A stretch of DNA of 31,619 bases, taken from positions 1-31,619 of the forward strand of contig NSJX01000084.1 in the NCBI GenBank assembly GCA_002286715.1, read 5' to 3'. Position 1 is the first letter of the stretch. The number at the start of each line of letters is the position of its first letter. The position numbers and the translations under genes were made by a program. The notes beneath the pieces were generated by a model, which saw only the letters and a list, made by a program, of their open reading frames with translations, was not told the origin of the DNA and ran no database searches. The stretch is from Dentipellis sp. KUC8613 (lineage: Eukaryota > Basidiomycota > Agaricomycetes > Russulales > Hericiaceae). Shown one piece after another: positions 10,549-21,963 of this stretch.

Positions 10549-11770
10549 TCACACCTCCAGCAGCTGGGCGTGACGCCGGAGACGCTTGATCACTTTCGTC
10601 TGTATGCGCGCGAACGCGAGGTAAGGGCGTGCGTTTCGCGGAACGGTGAATCGGAGAGGTCACGCACCACATACCAGAGCTCAGTGAATACCCCATGGCT
10701 TTGGAGCGAGATCACTGCGGGCCAAAATCAGCCTCAGGATACCCAAGCGCGAGCGGTTCGAGTTCGACGCAGGTACTGATGCGACCAGTTATGTATCTGC
10801 AAAGAACGCAGGACGTCAATACTCTACTCAACCGCGAGTGCGAATGCAACACGTACAGATCCAAATCTGACGTCTGTCTCTCAGCGCGCGCTGCGCCTCA
10901 GATGGCAGGTCCACAATGTTGGGTCCAATGGGGCATATGGTCGCCTTCTGGCTACTCTGCCGCAAAAGAACGTATAAGACATGATACGTGTCGTTAGGGT
11001 TGCCGTCAAAGTCCATCGTCTTGAGTTCGGGCCAGACCTGTTCGACACGTCCGACGCGAGCCGTGCGAGCTTGGGAATTATGTATTTGCCGGAGGTTCAA
11101 TGAAGACGAGCAGAATGTATGACCAGATTGACTGCAGTAGGGACAAGAGTAAAAGAAACACGCAGAGGTGCACGCTCTGCTTCATGGTAGATTGAAGGCG
11201 GATAGGAAAAATTTGGAGTATCTCGACGCCAGCCCCGGTGAGCAGGGCGCATCGGCCGCACCTGACATCACGAGCGCGATGCTTGATGGGTACAAGAACA
11301 GTGCATGTGCACGCCGTACTATCGCACGGCCCAGGACCATTTCGCTGCCAGCAGACACGCGACCGCGGTCCACATACCCTTCGCGCCCGAAGAGGTATAG
11401 ATAAAATAAATGAAAGGAATCCAGGAATGAGAGACTCACAGAAGGGTCGGCTGACGTGTAGCTGGCGTTGGAATAGTCGTTTGCGTCGAAGCAATCGAAC
11501 TAGATATTCGTCGAGATGCTGCTCGTAATGCCGCTGCTGGGCCTCGGCGCCATTCCATAAGGACGGTCTAGATTGGGGGAACTGATGTAAATCAGAACGC
11601 TCGAGAGCGCATAGAAGGAAGTACCTGTCGCAACGATATCGATACGCAAGTGAGGCGAATACATCAGGAGTAAAGAACGGTTCAGGACGCACCGGCACCT
11701 CTTATTTACGCCTCACGCTGCTCGCGGTCCTCATTGGTTGCGCGCGACGATCAGAGCGCAGATATTTCAT
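10549..11770 (-). pseudogene. Truncated chitin deacetylase (CE4) relic, unit 2
   Basis: On the minus strand the ATG at 11770-11768 starts a decayed signal-peptide exon (MKYLRS). NDYSNASYTSADP (near 11470-11430) matches NDFSN/GDFSNVSYTSADP of the other copies. Sequence near 11090-10870 matches the exon carrying motif 1 (PKTMGYGFDDGP becomes LKTMDFDGNP), and sequence near 10600-10550 matches the exon ending CWRPP. Nothing corresponding to the last four exons follows. Stops and frameshifts are present in most exons. The 3' half and the neighbouring DUF6535 gene are missing at the junction with block R near 10548. Confidence 0.8.
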
Positions 11771-12250
11771 GTTGCTCCAGCACAAACGGACGAAAGCATT
11801 GAAAAGGCGGTCGGGACTGAGAGTCGAATGGGGGCGTGCGACAGGGGAACGGGAGGACGGGCGGCGTAGGAAGACGCAGGCGTCAACTCAAATTGCCTTG
11901 GGGTCGCATTCGCTGGGAAATGGTCGCCCAAAGCCAGCCTGAAGCACGCACGGACGTTGTTGACGAGAGCGCGTGCTTACAGTTGGAGCAAGCAGAGCAA
12001 GACGAGCAAGTCACAACGCGGTCCGGCAGCCAGGCGCCCGGGCCGGGCCATCAGGCTCTTTCCTCCAGTATGTGCATCCATTGTTCGGCGTCTCCTCGCG
12101 CAAATAACCATTCTCTTTCTTGGCTCTCTGCTGGAACATTTCTTACCTCGTCTGTAGTATCTCTGACACTGTCACCAACATGAAATGATCGTACTCTACC
12201 GTCCGTAATACTTCATCACGGCCGGCCATCTGACTGACATACGGGCACGC
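11771..12250. other. Former upstream flank of the unit 2 chitin deacetylase
   Basis: No gene is seen. The block near 11895-11930 (ATTGCCTTGGGG) and the GC-rich GGGCCGGGCCATCAGG near 12040 match the flank of CDA1 at 6090-6130 and 6270-6290, which places it as the equivalent upstream region. Confidence 0.45.
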
Positions 12251-13890
12251 AGGCTCGAACGAAGGAGACGCACGTTATCCAAGAAAGATGTCTCAGTCAT
12301 CGCGTCTGTGCGTGAGTATCGTGATTCGTCTACATCGACGCAAAGCCGTAAGTCTGCTGTCTTTCGTTCTTTTGTATCTTTCTCTCCTTTCGTTGGAACT
12401 CAAATTTCTCTAGCAGCGGCTTCACAAGCACGATGATGCTTTCCAGCACGGCTTCGAATAGCACCCACACTTCGCCCGACCCTCTCTCAGCCGTAGTCCA
12501 CAGGCTCCTGCCACACTCGCACGTCGCGCCCTTGCGCCAGCCTACACGCCACACAGTCAGATAAAGAGAGCGGGGATATTTGTGGGAATACAGCTAAGTC
12601 TTATTGCATGCAAAAATTCTGAAAGACAAAATCCTCCTTCTAAGCGTGATACAAGTTCGCATCATCGCCGCCCGCGCGCTCCCTGCGAGCATACGTTGGG
12701 CTGAGAACGGGCAGCCTCGACGAGCATCGTGATCGGGCTCGACTACTCTCATGCGGACAGCGCAGGAAGACGGGCAGCGGGTGCGATACTGCAGAGATGC
12801 GGCTTGCAGCAGTCGCCTAGACCCCATTCTATAAGGAACAACGCCTCCTTCAAGGAGCGCAACAGACTGCGTAGAGGGCTGCCTGTACGTCGAGCAACTC
12901 GCCTCTTGCTCGACGTCTTCGTCGATGCGCGCGTGTCTTCCGGCGTATGGATTCCTCGATGCCTCACGGGACTTTTCAACCTGTTTACTGGGCCAGTCAC
13001 CTTCTTGCGGTACGCTAGCACGGTGTACGCCAGCCTTCGCCCCGTATCCTCGGATGCGCAGCTTCTCGACTCTGTCAAGAAGGTGTTTGTCACGGGGGTG
13101 CAGGCCTTCGCAAAGGAGGCGTTTCTAAGGAACTCGCATCCAAATATTGTGCGTCAACACACGGTGAGGACAGAGCGCAATCTAGGCGATGGCATCGGGT
13201 ATAGAAGGGAGATTTGAGGTACGCACCTTCCTTTCACATTGTCTTGACTGCGAGCTGAAGTCCTGCATACATCTTGCACCAGGCTCGGTGCTTTACAAGA
13301 AGACGGGCGCGGGGCAGCTTCCCAAGGGATCGCTGTAGATTGAGGTATCGTAGAGCGTAGAGAACACGAAGTCTCATTCACCCGTCCTCGCGTCGACATT
13401 CACTGACGATAGCCCCGTCGTGAGGCTCTCACCAAACTTCAAAGGCGCGACTTCCGCGTCGACGTCATGCGAGAACGCCGGCCGAACCAGGAACGTCCTA
13501 CGCGCCATCTGGAGCGACCGCTCCCGTACGACCGATGCCAGGCCTCCATCGTCCACACCAAGTCCGCGCTTGGGGGCGCACGCCTCCAATCCCCGCCCGC
13601 GCCCGTCCAAATTGTACAAACCGTCTTCCGTAGCATCCACGAGCCTGCCCAGTACCTCCTGGTTTGCGCGTCCGTGCTGACCTCCGAGCACGCGTCCCGC
13701 GTTCTGCACATCCTTCGCGCGAGTGCGCCGCGTTCACGTTGTTCGGGCTTGGGACGGGTGGATCCAGCGCATACACCTAGGCCCAACTCGCAGACTGTCG
13801 GTCTGTGTTTGAATCTTAGGTGCGGATATGGCGCCGCTACAGTGTGCGTGACACTCACTGTGCAGGATCATCGCTTCGCTGGATCTTGAG
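12250..13890 (+). pseudogene. Relic P, unit 2 copy: unrecognised split gene, decayed
   Basis: This is the counterpart of 6430-7740. A GTAAGT donor near 12347 and the CTTTCCAG acceptor near 12445 bracket an intron-like stretch. The longest open piece is near 12940-13210 and includes QLLDSVKKVFVTGVQAFAKE. Further on, LASTFTDDSPVVRL and YDRCQASIVHTKSAL agree with unit 1 in register, but they lie in different frames, so the gene is broken. The family is unknown. The minus strand also has an open stretch at 13374-13709, but conservation between copies favours the plus strand. Confidence 0.45.
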
Positions 13891-14830
13891 AGCGTATACG
13901 CACTTGTTTCCACAATCGTGACCACATTATACATTTCATTCGTATATCCATATGCTACAGCAGCAATAGTGCTGAATGCTACTCTGGATTTATATATGCT
14001 TGTGTTATATACAGTAGTCTAGGCAAGAAATCAGACCGTCGCTTCCGGAATACGCAAGCCCGAGCTTGGATGGAATTGAATGAGAGTCTGGATCGCTGGA
14101 AGCATTGCGGGTCTGTTGGCTTGAGCATCCGAGAGTTGACGATGAGGAACAGAGAAGGCGGGGAGGTTAGGTCGGACAACGTGCATGAAGTTGTCGCAGA
14201 CCGTGCCTGCTCTCGAATTGTCGACAGCGATTCCGTCCGAAGTTGTCGCGTTCGCGCACGAGGGCCAGTGGATCGCATTGGCTAGCGCTCGTGAATCGCG
14301 AAGGCGATCGGGCGGGCGGTCGATGCTGCGGGCGCAAGATTGGCGAGTTGGTGAAGGTGCGTGCCGCTACTACGCAAGTTTCCTCGGCGGCGGCGTGTCT
14401 GGCATCGTGTGCGAGCTAGGCTTGCACTAGCACTATCGGGATCATATGGGCTGAGGCGTCGGGGTCAGAGTCTCACTGAGACACCAACGGCGCGCCGTCG
14501 GAGAACACAGAGTCCTATCGAGAACGACGGACCTGCTCAGGCATTCGTAGCGTACCAATCCTCTTCTTCTACTCCCAGCTCGATCTTCTACCCTCCCAGC
14601 TCCTGTATATGGTTGTGTCTATGGTCGGCTTGGTAAGGCTCGGCGCAGATGAGAAACAGGCAACATACCTGTACTACACATTTTCAATCGTCCGCCAGAT
14701 CTCCGATCTCTTCAGATCAGGCGCAAGGTACGTATGCTCTTCTGGACCGAGAACGGGCGGTAATATTGATGACGTTCGTGAGTACGATTGAAGTATAAGA
14801 ATGGTCGTGATGCATGTTGCACGATCTGAC
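13890..14830. other. Block between relics P and Q, unit 2
   Basis: This is the counterpart of 7760-8510. A conserved stretch near 14390-14430 (GTGTCTGGCATCGTGTGCGA) identifies it. No intact gene is seen. Confidence 0.35.
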
Positions 14831-14843
14831 TCCGAATCGTAAG

Positions 14844-15115
14844 TGGGGGTGCTCAATTCTAACGTCTCATCTCAATCGCATTTCATTTCAATCCAAGGCG
14901 TGGGCTGTGCACGGTGCGAGGCTTTGCCGAGCGGCCACAGGCCGTCCGGGTACGGAGGGCCGATCGGGGAGCGCTGGATGCCGAACGCCTTCCCACGTTA
15001 GCGAAGGAAAAAGAAAAGGGGTGACGATGGAGAGTCGAACCAAAATCCTCAGTAGATGCGGGAAGCCGCGTTAACCACTAGGGCATAACAGCTATAATAT
15101 TGCAAGCTATATGCA
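14844..15115 (-). repeat. Left arm: SINE-like repeat with tRNA-related head
   Basis: Read on the minus strand, this arm starts with a tRNA-like head (A-box-like TATGCCCTAGTGG at 15087-15075, B-box GGTTCGACTCT at 15041-15031) followed by a GC-rich body ending at TTGAGCACCCCCA. Confidence 0.6.
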
Positions 15116-15298
15116 CTCCATAGCCTACACATCGAGCCTTCATGGGAGGTGCTCCTATCACCTACAACAACCACCCTAGAGCATTAGAGATATTGTTACA
15201 AAGTATTGGATCATCTATTCAACTGACAAAGCGAAACTAGGGGGATGTTATGAAGGGAGGCCGGCTATTCTTCGTTGAAGGCGCGATCCGCTATGGGT

Positions 15299-15570
15299 TG
15301 CATATAGCTTGAAATATTATAGCTGTTATGCCCTAGTGGTTAACGCGGCTTCCCGCATCTACTGAGGATTTTGGTTCGACTCTCCATCGTCACCCCTTTT
15401 CTTTTTCCTTCGCTAACGTGGGAAGGCGTTCGGCATCCAGCGCTCCCCGGTCGGCCCTCCGTACCCGGACGGCCTGTGGCCGCTCGGCAAAGCCTCGCAC
15501 CGTGCACAGCCCACGCCTTGGATTGAAATGAAATGCGATTGAGATGAGACGTTAGAATTGAGCACCCCCA
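15299..15570 (+). repeat. Right arm: SINE-like repeat with tRNA-related head
   Basis: This arm is nearly identical to the left arm in opposite orientation. The head is at about 15320-15394 and the body at 15395-15570. A difference near 15450 (CCGGTCGG here, GATCGG in the complement of the other arm) shows the arms are independent copies and not an assembly mirror. Confidence 0.6.
15320..15394 (+). other. tRNA-like segment (possible RNA polymerase III internal promoter)
   Basis: A-box-like TATGCCCTAGTGG (15327-15339) and B-box GGTTCGACTCT (15373-15383) are spaced as in a tRNA gene, and the D-arm/anticodon region most resembles tRNA-Arg by eye. The T-stem and acceptor stem do not pair well, so this is a tRNA-derived segment and not a functional tRNA. 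The mirrored copy is at 15094-15020. Confidence 0.5.
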
Positions 15571-15639
15571 GTAACAGACCAGCACTGGCAGGTCGCATTT
15601 CAAGTCGTCCGTTCTCGTCTTGAATTTGACTGCGCTTTG

Positions 15640-17350
15640 ATTCGCAAAATTCGATACAGATAAAAAAATACAAGAAGACCCGCAGACGGTGAGACTTCAG
15701 CTTTCGGGCTTTGCGATTGATTGGCGCATGCTGTATGCTTGCCGCCGAATGGAGCACCGAGAGCGACGAGACGAGCACAATGGGCGTGCTGCGGCAAGCA
15801 AGGTGGCTACGGTGTTGAAGTCGCCCCAGAGTGCGTATACCAGCTCGCCAGAACAGATGTTCTGCGGAACGGAGTTGTCGACCTACTGGCCTGACGAGAC
15901 ATCGAGATTGAGCGTGCCTGGAAGTCAGCCTTGTCAACTACGTGAACTAATCAAACGGCGGGGAAAGAAATGTACCATTCATGATGTGTATAAATAAGGG
16001 CCGTCCGAGGTTCTGTGAGTTGAATGTGCTGCATGGAATCATGTCGCCTGGATCGGTCGCGGGCACGTCGCGGGCACGTCGCGGACGACCGTGTAGTCGA
16101 GAGCTGTGTAACGTCTGTGCGTTCTGTGTACAGGATCGAGGAACGTCGAGGCCGACACAGTCAATTCGAGCTGTACGAGCCGAACGAGAGACGTCAGAGT
16201 TCAGCATAAGCACAAGGAAGACATGAGGCATAAACACACCAGACTTGCACTGCGGGAACGACTGCATGGAATCCATGAGGCTGTTCTGGCACGCTTCGAG
16301 AATCTGGCTCAGCGAGCTTCAGGTCGACGTCAAGGCTGCCGATGGGAGAGTGTGCAGAGGTGGTCCTCGTAGATGTACACGAGCTCGATGGATGTCGTGG
16401 TGTCAGGGTGGAAAAACGCGTTCAGGAGCATAGTGAGCCAGTGCTTGTAGAGCTCCAGAATGCCGAGGAGGGTGGGGTAGAGGTTTATGAACAGCTATTG
16501 AGACTCTCGTACAGAACAGAATCTCGTCACGATGGCCTGAATCCGATACGATGGCAAGAAATATACAGTATATGCCCGTCACTCCAGCACGAGAGACGGA
16601 AGCGCGAGGACTGAGGTCCCAATTCTGGGGTCTATGAGCGCATCAACACTGTGTAGGCGTAGAAAGAGATAGAAACGCACCCGTTAGATCCTCAGTACCA
16701 CGCCTGCACGCTGCGGGTTGCTACATCCTTCGAAATCCTACCGACAGCAATAAATCGATTAATCCCACCGACATCGTCCGCGTAGTTTACAAGCACCACA
16801 AGCGGGTTGGTCGCTATGAGGCCATTCAAAAGCACTGTGTGAGTAGGATACGATTGAGAGGAGGATAGAGGTGAGATACCGTGTGCAGTCCCGCAGAAGC
16901 TGTTGTGGACAGCCCACAGAGGAGCCTGTCGAGGTAGGAGGTAGGATGGGCCGCTTGTACGCCGTAGCAACGCATGGTCCGACTACTAGGAAGAATCAGC
17001 AATGAGAATGATAAACAAGCGAGTGAGAATACTCACTGAGGCTCGAGCGAGACGGAGTCAGCGACTCAGCAATGCCGAAGCACGATGGAGATGTTCTGAG
17101 TTGTTAGCGCTGCCTAGCGGTTTCCCATCCCGTCCGAGCTCGACCGAACTCAGTGACCAAAGGACTGAAGCGAACGAAGTCAAAACTGTAAAGGACAATG
17201 CCCTGAGGGACTATGTGCAGGCTCAAGAACACCGATTCATTTCCCGACATAACATGGGGCGCTGTCGTAGATGAGGCAGAGGCTGATGTTCGCTGAAGCA
17301 CACCGGCCGACGACTTCGACACAAGACCGAAAACCGAGAAGTGTAGCATG
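15640..17350 (-). pseudogene. Relic Q, unit 2 copy: decayed gene for a probable secreted or membrane protein
   Basis: This is the counterpart of 8520-10200. Recognisable minus-strand pieces, 5' to 3', are MLHFSVFGLVSKSSAGV (near 17349), LLNGLIATNPLVVLVNYAD (near 16835), ISKDVATRSVQAW, LEACQNSLMDSMQSFPQC (near 16290), SQNLGRPLFIHIMNG and NICSGELVYALWGDFNTV (near 15860). Stops lie between them. The spacing of conserved pieces suggests an original spliced gene. The family is not recognised. Confidence 0.45.
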
Positions 17351-17379
17351 ATTTGTGCTTGGAGGTAGCGGCTGGAAAA

Positions 17380-17690
17380 CGTTGCAGCTGTGATTAACCG
17401 GGGTGTAAGTTGAGATGGGTTGAGTCTTGACGGACGTACGTCGTCTTCCATCACCAAAACTGACATTTCTCTCGTGTCCTTTCTTTTCCGTCCTTTTTAG
17501 ATGACACGATGACATCGCGCGACAGGTGTTCGCCATGGGTGATGGAGATGGACACTGCGGGTCAGAACTCGAGTCGTGCGTCGTTCAAGGAGACGCGAGG
17601 GAATAGCACGGCCCTGGCGCTCGTGTCGTCGTTCCGCGCAGATTCCGTGAAGACGCCCGCATGTCAAGGTTGAATGGAAGACATGCGGCA
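17380..17690. other. Block R, unit 2, upstream of DUF6535 gene 2
   Basis: This is the counterpart of 10210-10548. Downstream of it the sequence runs into the leader of DUF6535 gene 2, which shows what unit 1's block R probably once bordered in unit 2. Confidence 0.45.
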
Positions 17691-17699
17691 CAGGCTTGC

Positions 17700-17800
17700 G
17701 TGTCGTCCTCGCTCCCACCGCTCCTCTCCTCTTACCACGACCTTCCTCGCATACCCTCTGAAACCTGCCTCCCGCGACTGCAAACGACGAGTTCTCCACA
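17700..17800 (+). promoter_or_regulatory. C/T-rich leader before DUF6535 gene 2
   Basis: A pyrimidine-rich stretch (17707-17745) lies 60-90 bp before the start codon, as is common near transcription starts of filamentous fungi. The start context is CCACAATGG. No TATA box is evident. Confidence 0.35.
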
Positions 17801-20800
17801 ATGGCATCGAGTATGTTCCAACTTATATTACGGTATCTCTCTGTTTACTGACTAGCAACGCAAACTAATGACTGAAGTCGACGACCCCGATAACAGATCT
17901 CCGCCAGAGGGTTCTACCGTGAACCCCCATTCTCTCGCCGAAGCCGATGCTGCTGCACCTACGAGTGAGTGTCCTTCATCCATGATAGATTCCGAGCTAA
18001 TACACTGCCTACAGCAAGCGACACTGGCAATATAGAGCATGGCAGTGCATCGGCGAAAGCCTCGATTTTGCCAATTCCCAGTGCTGTACCCAAGCATGAG
18101 CCTGTAACATCTTCAAGTGAGTTGCTATATCTCTGGATGGATTCCTTCATCCATTGCTGATCCTTGATGCAGATGCAAACCTTGCCACTGGCATTAGTTC
18201 TTCTCCAGGACAGAAGGACCATCAAAGTGAGATTATCTCAGATAATGTCAGTGGCTGTCTTGCAGAATTGTAAGACAATTTTACTGATGCAGTCCTACAG
18301 CAGACTGTCCCTGGTGAGGCACCAGATGATGAAGGTGCTGAGAGTGATGATGGGCATTCTGGTGCCAACATGCCTGCAGTTAGCTATCTCCAATCTTTGG
18401 CTCAGAAGAAGAAGCCCAGGAAGATGTTCAATGTACCACACAAGAAGCAGGATACCCGTAGGTTATCTTTCTTCAGTTGACACATCATTTTTTTCAATGA
18501 TTGTTTCCAGAGTATTTGAATCCAGATGATTATCAGAGGAAATATGCTGTTGAGGAGGATGGTGAATGCATGGGGCCCAATGCTCGTGTCTGGAAAGTGT
18601 ATCTTGATGAAGCAAAGATGATGGATGATGACATGGTAGAAGCATGGAAAGACACCATTGATGTCCTCCTTGTCTTTGTATGTTCATGTTCATTTTTAGC
18701 TGATGTTACCCTCTAATATTTCTTGGGTAATCTTTACAGGCTGGTCTCTTCTCTGCAGTGGTCACTACCTTTGTGGTACAAAGCTCTCAGTCTCTTCAGC
18801 CAGATTATTCTCAGGTCTCTGCCAGGCTCCTCACTGAACTGGTTGGCCTCCAGAGGGCCATGGCTAATGGTGTCTCTCCATCTGTGGTCCCTGTGTCTCA
18901 GCAGAATGCTACTTCTGGCTTTCAGGTTGCTGCATCTGACCAATGGGTCAACAGGCTCTGGTTCATTAGCTTGGCATTCAGCTTGGCTACAGCATTGATC
19001 TCTGTGTTGGTGAAACAATGGCTGCAGTATTATGTGTCACCTATCTCTGGGACAGGCCAGCAGAAGGCTCATATCAGACACTTCAGATATACTGGTCTTG
19101 AGAAGTGGCATGTGTCTGAGATTGTTGGATTCCTGCCTATTTTCATGCACATTGCACTATTACTGTTTTTCATTGGGCTTGTGCTGTTCTTGGTGCCACT
19201 GGATACAGTCAGTGCAGGCATGACTGGGGTGCTAGCAGCAGCATTGTATATGATCTATCTTGGTGCAAATGCTCTGCCTGCAGTATATGTGGAGTGCTCA
19301 TATAAGACTCCCATCTCAGAGCTTATCTCTAAAGCAAAACAGCTTGTGCTCATGTCATTGAATCAATCAAAGATGAAGTTTAAATCCCAAAGAGAGCTAG
19401 AGAGTGCCACAGTGGAGGAAAGAGTGCATGCTCTTGATATAGAGTCCTTGGCTTGGCTACATGGGTTCTCAACAAATGAGACAGTGTCTAATATTGTTCT
19501 CCAGGCACTATCAGGTGTTGACTTGGTTTATCATAAACTGAATCTTTGGAAAGACATGAACATTCATGCATTAGCTAACAAGGCAGATCAATCATGTAGA
19601 CAAATCAATGATGATGATAATCAGGAGGCAAAAAATTATCAGTGGGCTGTGATGGTTTTATATATTGCAGAAAGTCATTCCAGAACAAAAGATCAATGCA
19701 TATATGATCATAACTACTGGATAATTGCAACATCTTATCATATCAGCCATCCAATTTTGCATGGCAATCTGTTTGAGGATGGTTTTGATAGAGCTGATTC
19801 AAATAGTTCAAATTATAACACACTGACATCAGCACTTCAAAAGTCACCACAACAGTTGATGATCACAGTTGAATTAGAGTTGCAGTTGAAGAGACACTAT
19901 GCATTGATGCATGAGCCAGGCTCTTGTATTCAAGAAATTTTCAAAATGTATCTGAATGTTGATAACTATAGGAGTTTAGATCTATCTAGGTCTGACAATG
20001 ATAGTCCAGAATATATACTTGCCTGGCAAACTGTCAACTCCTTTTCAATGAATAGACTTACCTCAAAGCCATCTTTTCTTGATCTGCTATTCTCTATACT
20101 CAACCATTGTCTTACCAGTAGTGAATTTGGCCAACCCTTCATTGAGACATGCAATAAAAAACAGCAGAACAGATTATTTTTCCTCTTCAGGACTGTGATT
20201 AAATATAGATCAGCTATCAAAACAGAGATGTCAAGAAGTGTGGAATTGACTAGATCACTCATAAATATCATGAAGAGTTCTGACACCATATGGGATAACA
20301 TGTCAGAGAAATCTATGATTGATATTTCTCTAGCAATGTCAGAAATATATGAAGATATAAATGCAATTCCTGCTGTAACATCACAGTGGATACAAAAGTG
20401 GATAAAATGTATTGGAAGAATACTAACTTCTGATAACATTCAAAACATTGTATCCCTATTTAGTAGTGCATGTCATTTATCACAAAGACTTATAGCTAAT
20501 GATTCTGAAATGGCTGACTTGATGAATTCATCTTCTTTTTCAAAAACAATGCATGAAATGTATTCATTGTGCTCAAATAGACATGTAAATCATGCAACAT
20601 CTTCCTGGATAGGAGTGTATGAGCATGTCATCTCAAGCAATAAATCTTCATCTCAAGCAATTGCATACTTGAGTAATAACATCAACTTGAAGAACTTCTT
20701 GAATCCAATTGTTTTCCAAAAACATAGAATCTTCTCAAGAGAATCCATCTTGTATAATAGATATATTCCTCTCATGAGAGTATTCTATATACTCAACAGG

Positions 20801-21360
20801 CATAACTTGATTGACAAAGAGATATGGAAATTATTTATTTCCAAAATGACACAATTTATTGATGCACAATCAGAACCATCATTTTTCACACATTACATTT
20901 GCATATGTATGCAGCTTATCTCAACTGAGTTGGAGATAGCTCTGGAGAACAAGACAGACTGGCAAAACCATTTGACTGTGGACATAGAGAGATTGTAAGT
21001 TGATTGTGTCATATTCTTATTGTTAATGCTGATAGACTATGAAATCGGTAGCTCATTCTCAAAGGATATTAAGAAATTCTTCAAACTACTCCAAGCAAAA
21101 TCTCCAGTGCTATCTGTATGTCAGCTATTTCTTTTTCCTTCCCTTCACTAGCTAACATAATTTGATGACAGGAATTGGGCCTGACATCATATGAACTACT
21201 TGAAAAAGGCATCAACTTACTGGAACCTGCTGCACCTACAGATAATGAAATTCACCTTACAAATGAGACCCACCCTACCAAATTCAATTGGCTCAAGCCA
21301 TCCACATGGCATGCAGCAAGAGTCCATGACAGACATGATGTAGAGATGAACATCTTGTGA
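17801..21360 (+). CDS. DUF6535 multi-pass membrane protein, copy 2 (complete, nine exons)
   Basis: Exons: 17801-17810, 17878-17964, 18015-18116, 18173-18226, 18293-18457, 18511-18677, 18740-20994, 21052-21115, 21172-21360. Together they make 3093 nt, 1030 residues. The start is chosen from CCACAATGG with a 10-nt first exon (MAS) and GTATGT donor. The early introns are all phase 1. Residues 1-140 are hydrophilic and acidic (DDEGAESDDGHSG), 140-195 hold YLNPDDYQRKYAVEEDGE, and predicted membrane segments lie at about 196-213, 268-286, 325-348 and 356-378, matching the DUF6535 domain. The long C-terminal region has no domain I recognise. The family is expanded in agaricomycetes and its function is unknown. 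The frame is intact throughout, making this the best-preserved gene in the window. Confidence 0.88.
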
Positions 21361-21963
21361 AATGAACTAGCACCAGTCTGATTTCTGCTGATCCCTATGT
21401 ACTTATTTATTTCTTGGCTCTGTGTCTCAGAAATCAGTACAATATTGTTCCAGCTGAATCTAAATATGTTGTGATATGAGTTGATTGAGTGTACAGGGCT
21501 GAACATCACACTGTTCACATCCAAGATGCAAACCAACCCAAATCCAAACATACTACATACTACAGCAGACATCTGCACATCCACATCCACATCCACACCC
21601 ACATGCATCCACACATACACACAAATAAAACAAAACTATGATATCATTCATGCAACAAATAACATCAGCATAGCATTCAGTCCAGCAGTCCAGTCCAGGT
21701 CCAACAGCATCACCACCATACCACACCCCACTGCACCATACACCACTACCACACATCACCACCACACCACACCACACCGTAGCTCATCCATCATCATGAG
21801 TGTAACCAAAGTCAAAGTCAGAATCAGAGCAGAGTCGGGGATATGGCTATGTATCCAAGAGCCGGATCACATGCGGGTATTGTAAGCGTAGGTGTATCAG
21901 TATGTGGTATTCGATGTATGGTATGCAGCAACAGTACTTGGTATCGATACTGGTCAGCACAGC
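21361..21963. other. Convergent intergenic region, 3' ends of DUF6535 copy 2 and CDA2
   Basis: No gene is seen. It is a close copy of 2954-3549 and includes a CA-rich tract at 21556-21777 (CCACATCCACATCC units, CAGTCCAG, CACCACACC). Confidence 0.7.
21556..21777. repeat. CA-rich microsatellite-like tract (copy 2)
   Basis: CACATC/ACATCC units and CAC-rich runs parallel the tract at 3130-3366 but differ in unit composition (ACATCC here, ACATGC there), consistent with slippage since duplication. Confidence 0.65.

Larger units (their letters stand above)
14844..15570. mobile_element. 727-bp inverted-repeat element with 272-bp arms
   Basis: The left arm 14844-15115 and right arm 15299-15570 are reverse complements of equal length with only a handful of mismatches, separated by a 183-bp spacer. 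Outer ends are TGGGGGTGCTCAATTC and its complement. Unit 1 has the matching site without it (GGTAAGTAGCAACC near 8640), which shows an insertion after the unit duplication. No clear target-site duplication is seen (GTAAG on the left, GTAAC on the right). It is either two head-to-head copies of one short element or a single foldback element. No protein-coding capacity is recognised. Confidence 0.85.

Noticed and set aside
13374..13709. 111-codon minus-strand open frame in unit 2
   Set aside because: It looks protein-like, but the equivalent unit 1 sequence does not keep this frame, whereas plus-strand frames show conserved residues. Treated as a shadow of relic P.
14814..15074. 86-codon frame nearly identical to the minus-strand frame 15603-15340
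   Set aside because: Both are simply the two arms of the inverted repeat. The shared protein sequence reflects DNA identity, not coding.
15320..15394. A functional tRNA gene
   Set aside because: The A and B boxes are present, but the T-stem and acceptor stem do not pair, and it occurs in both arms of a repeat.
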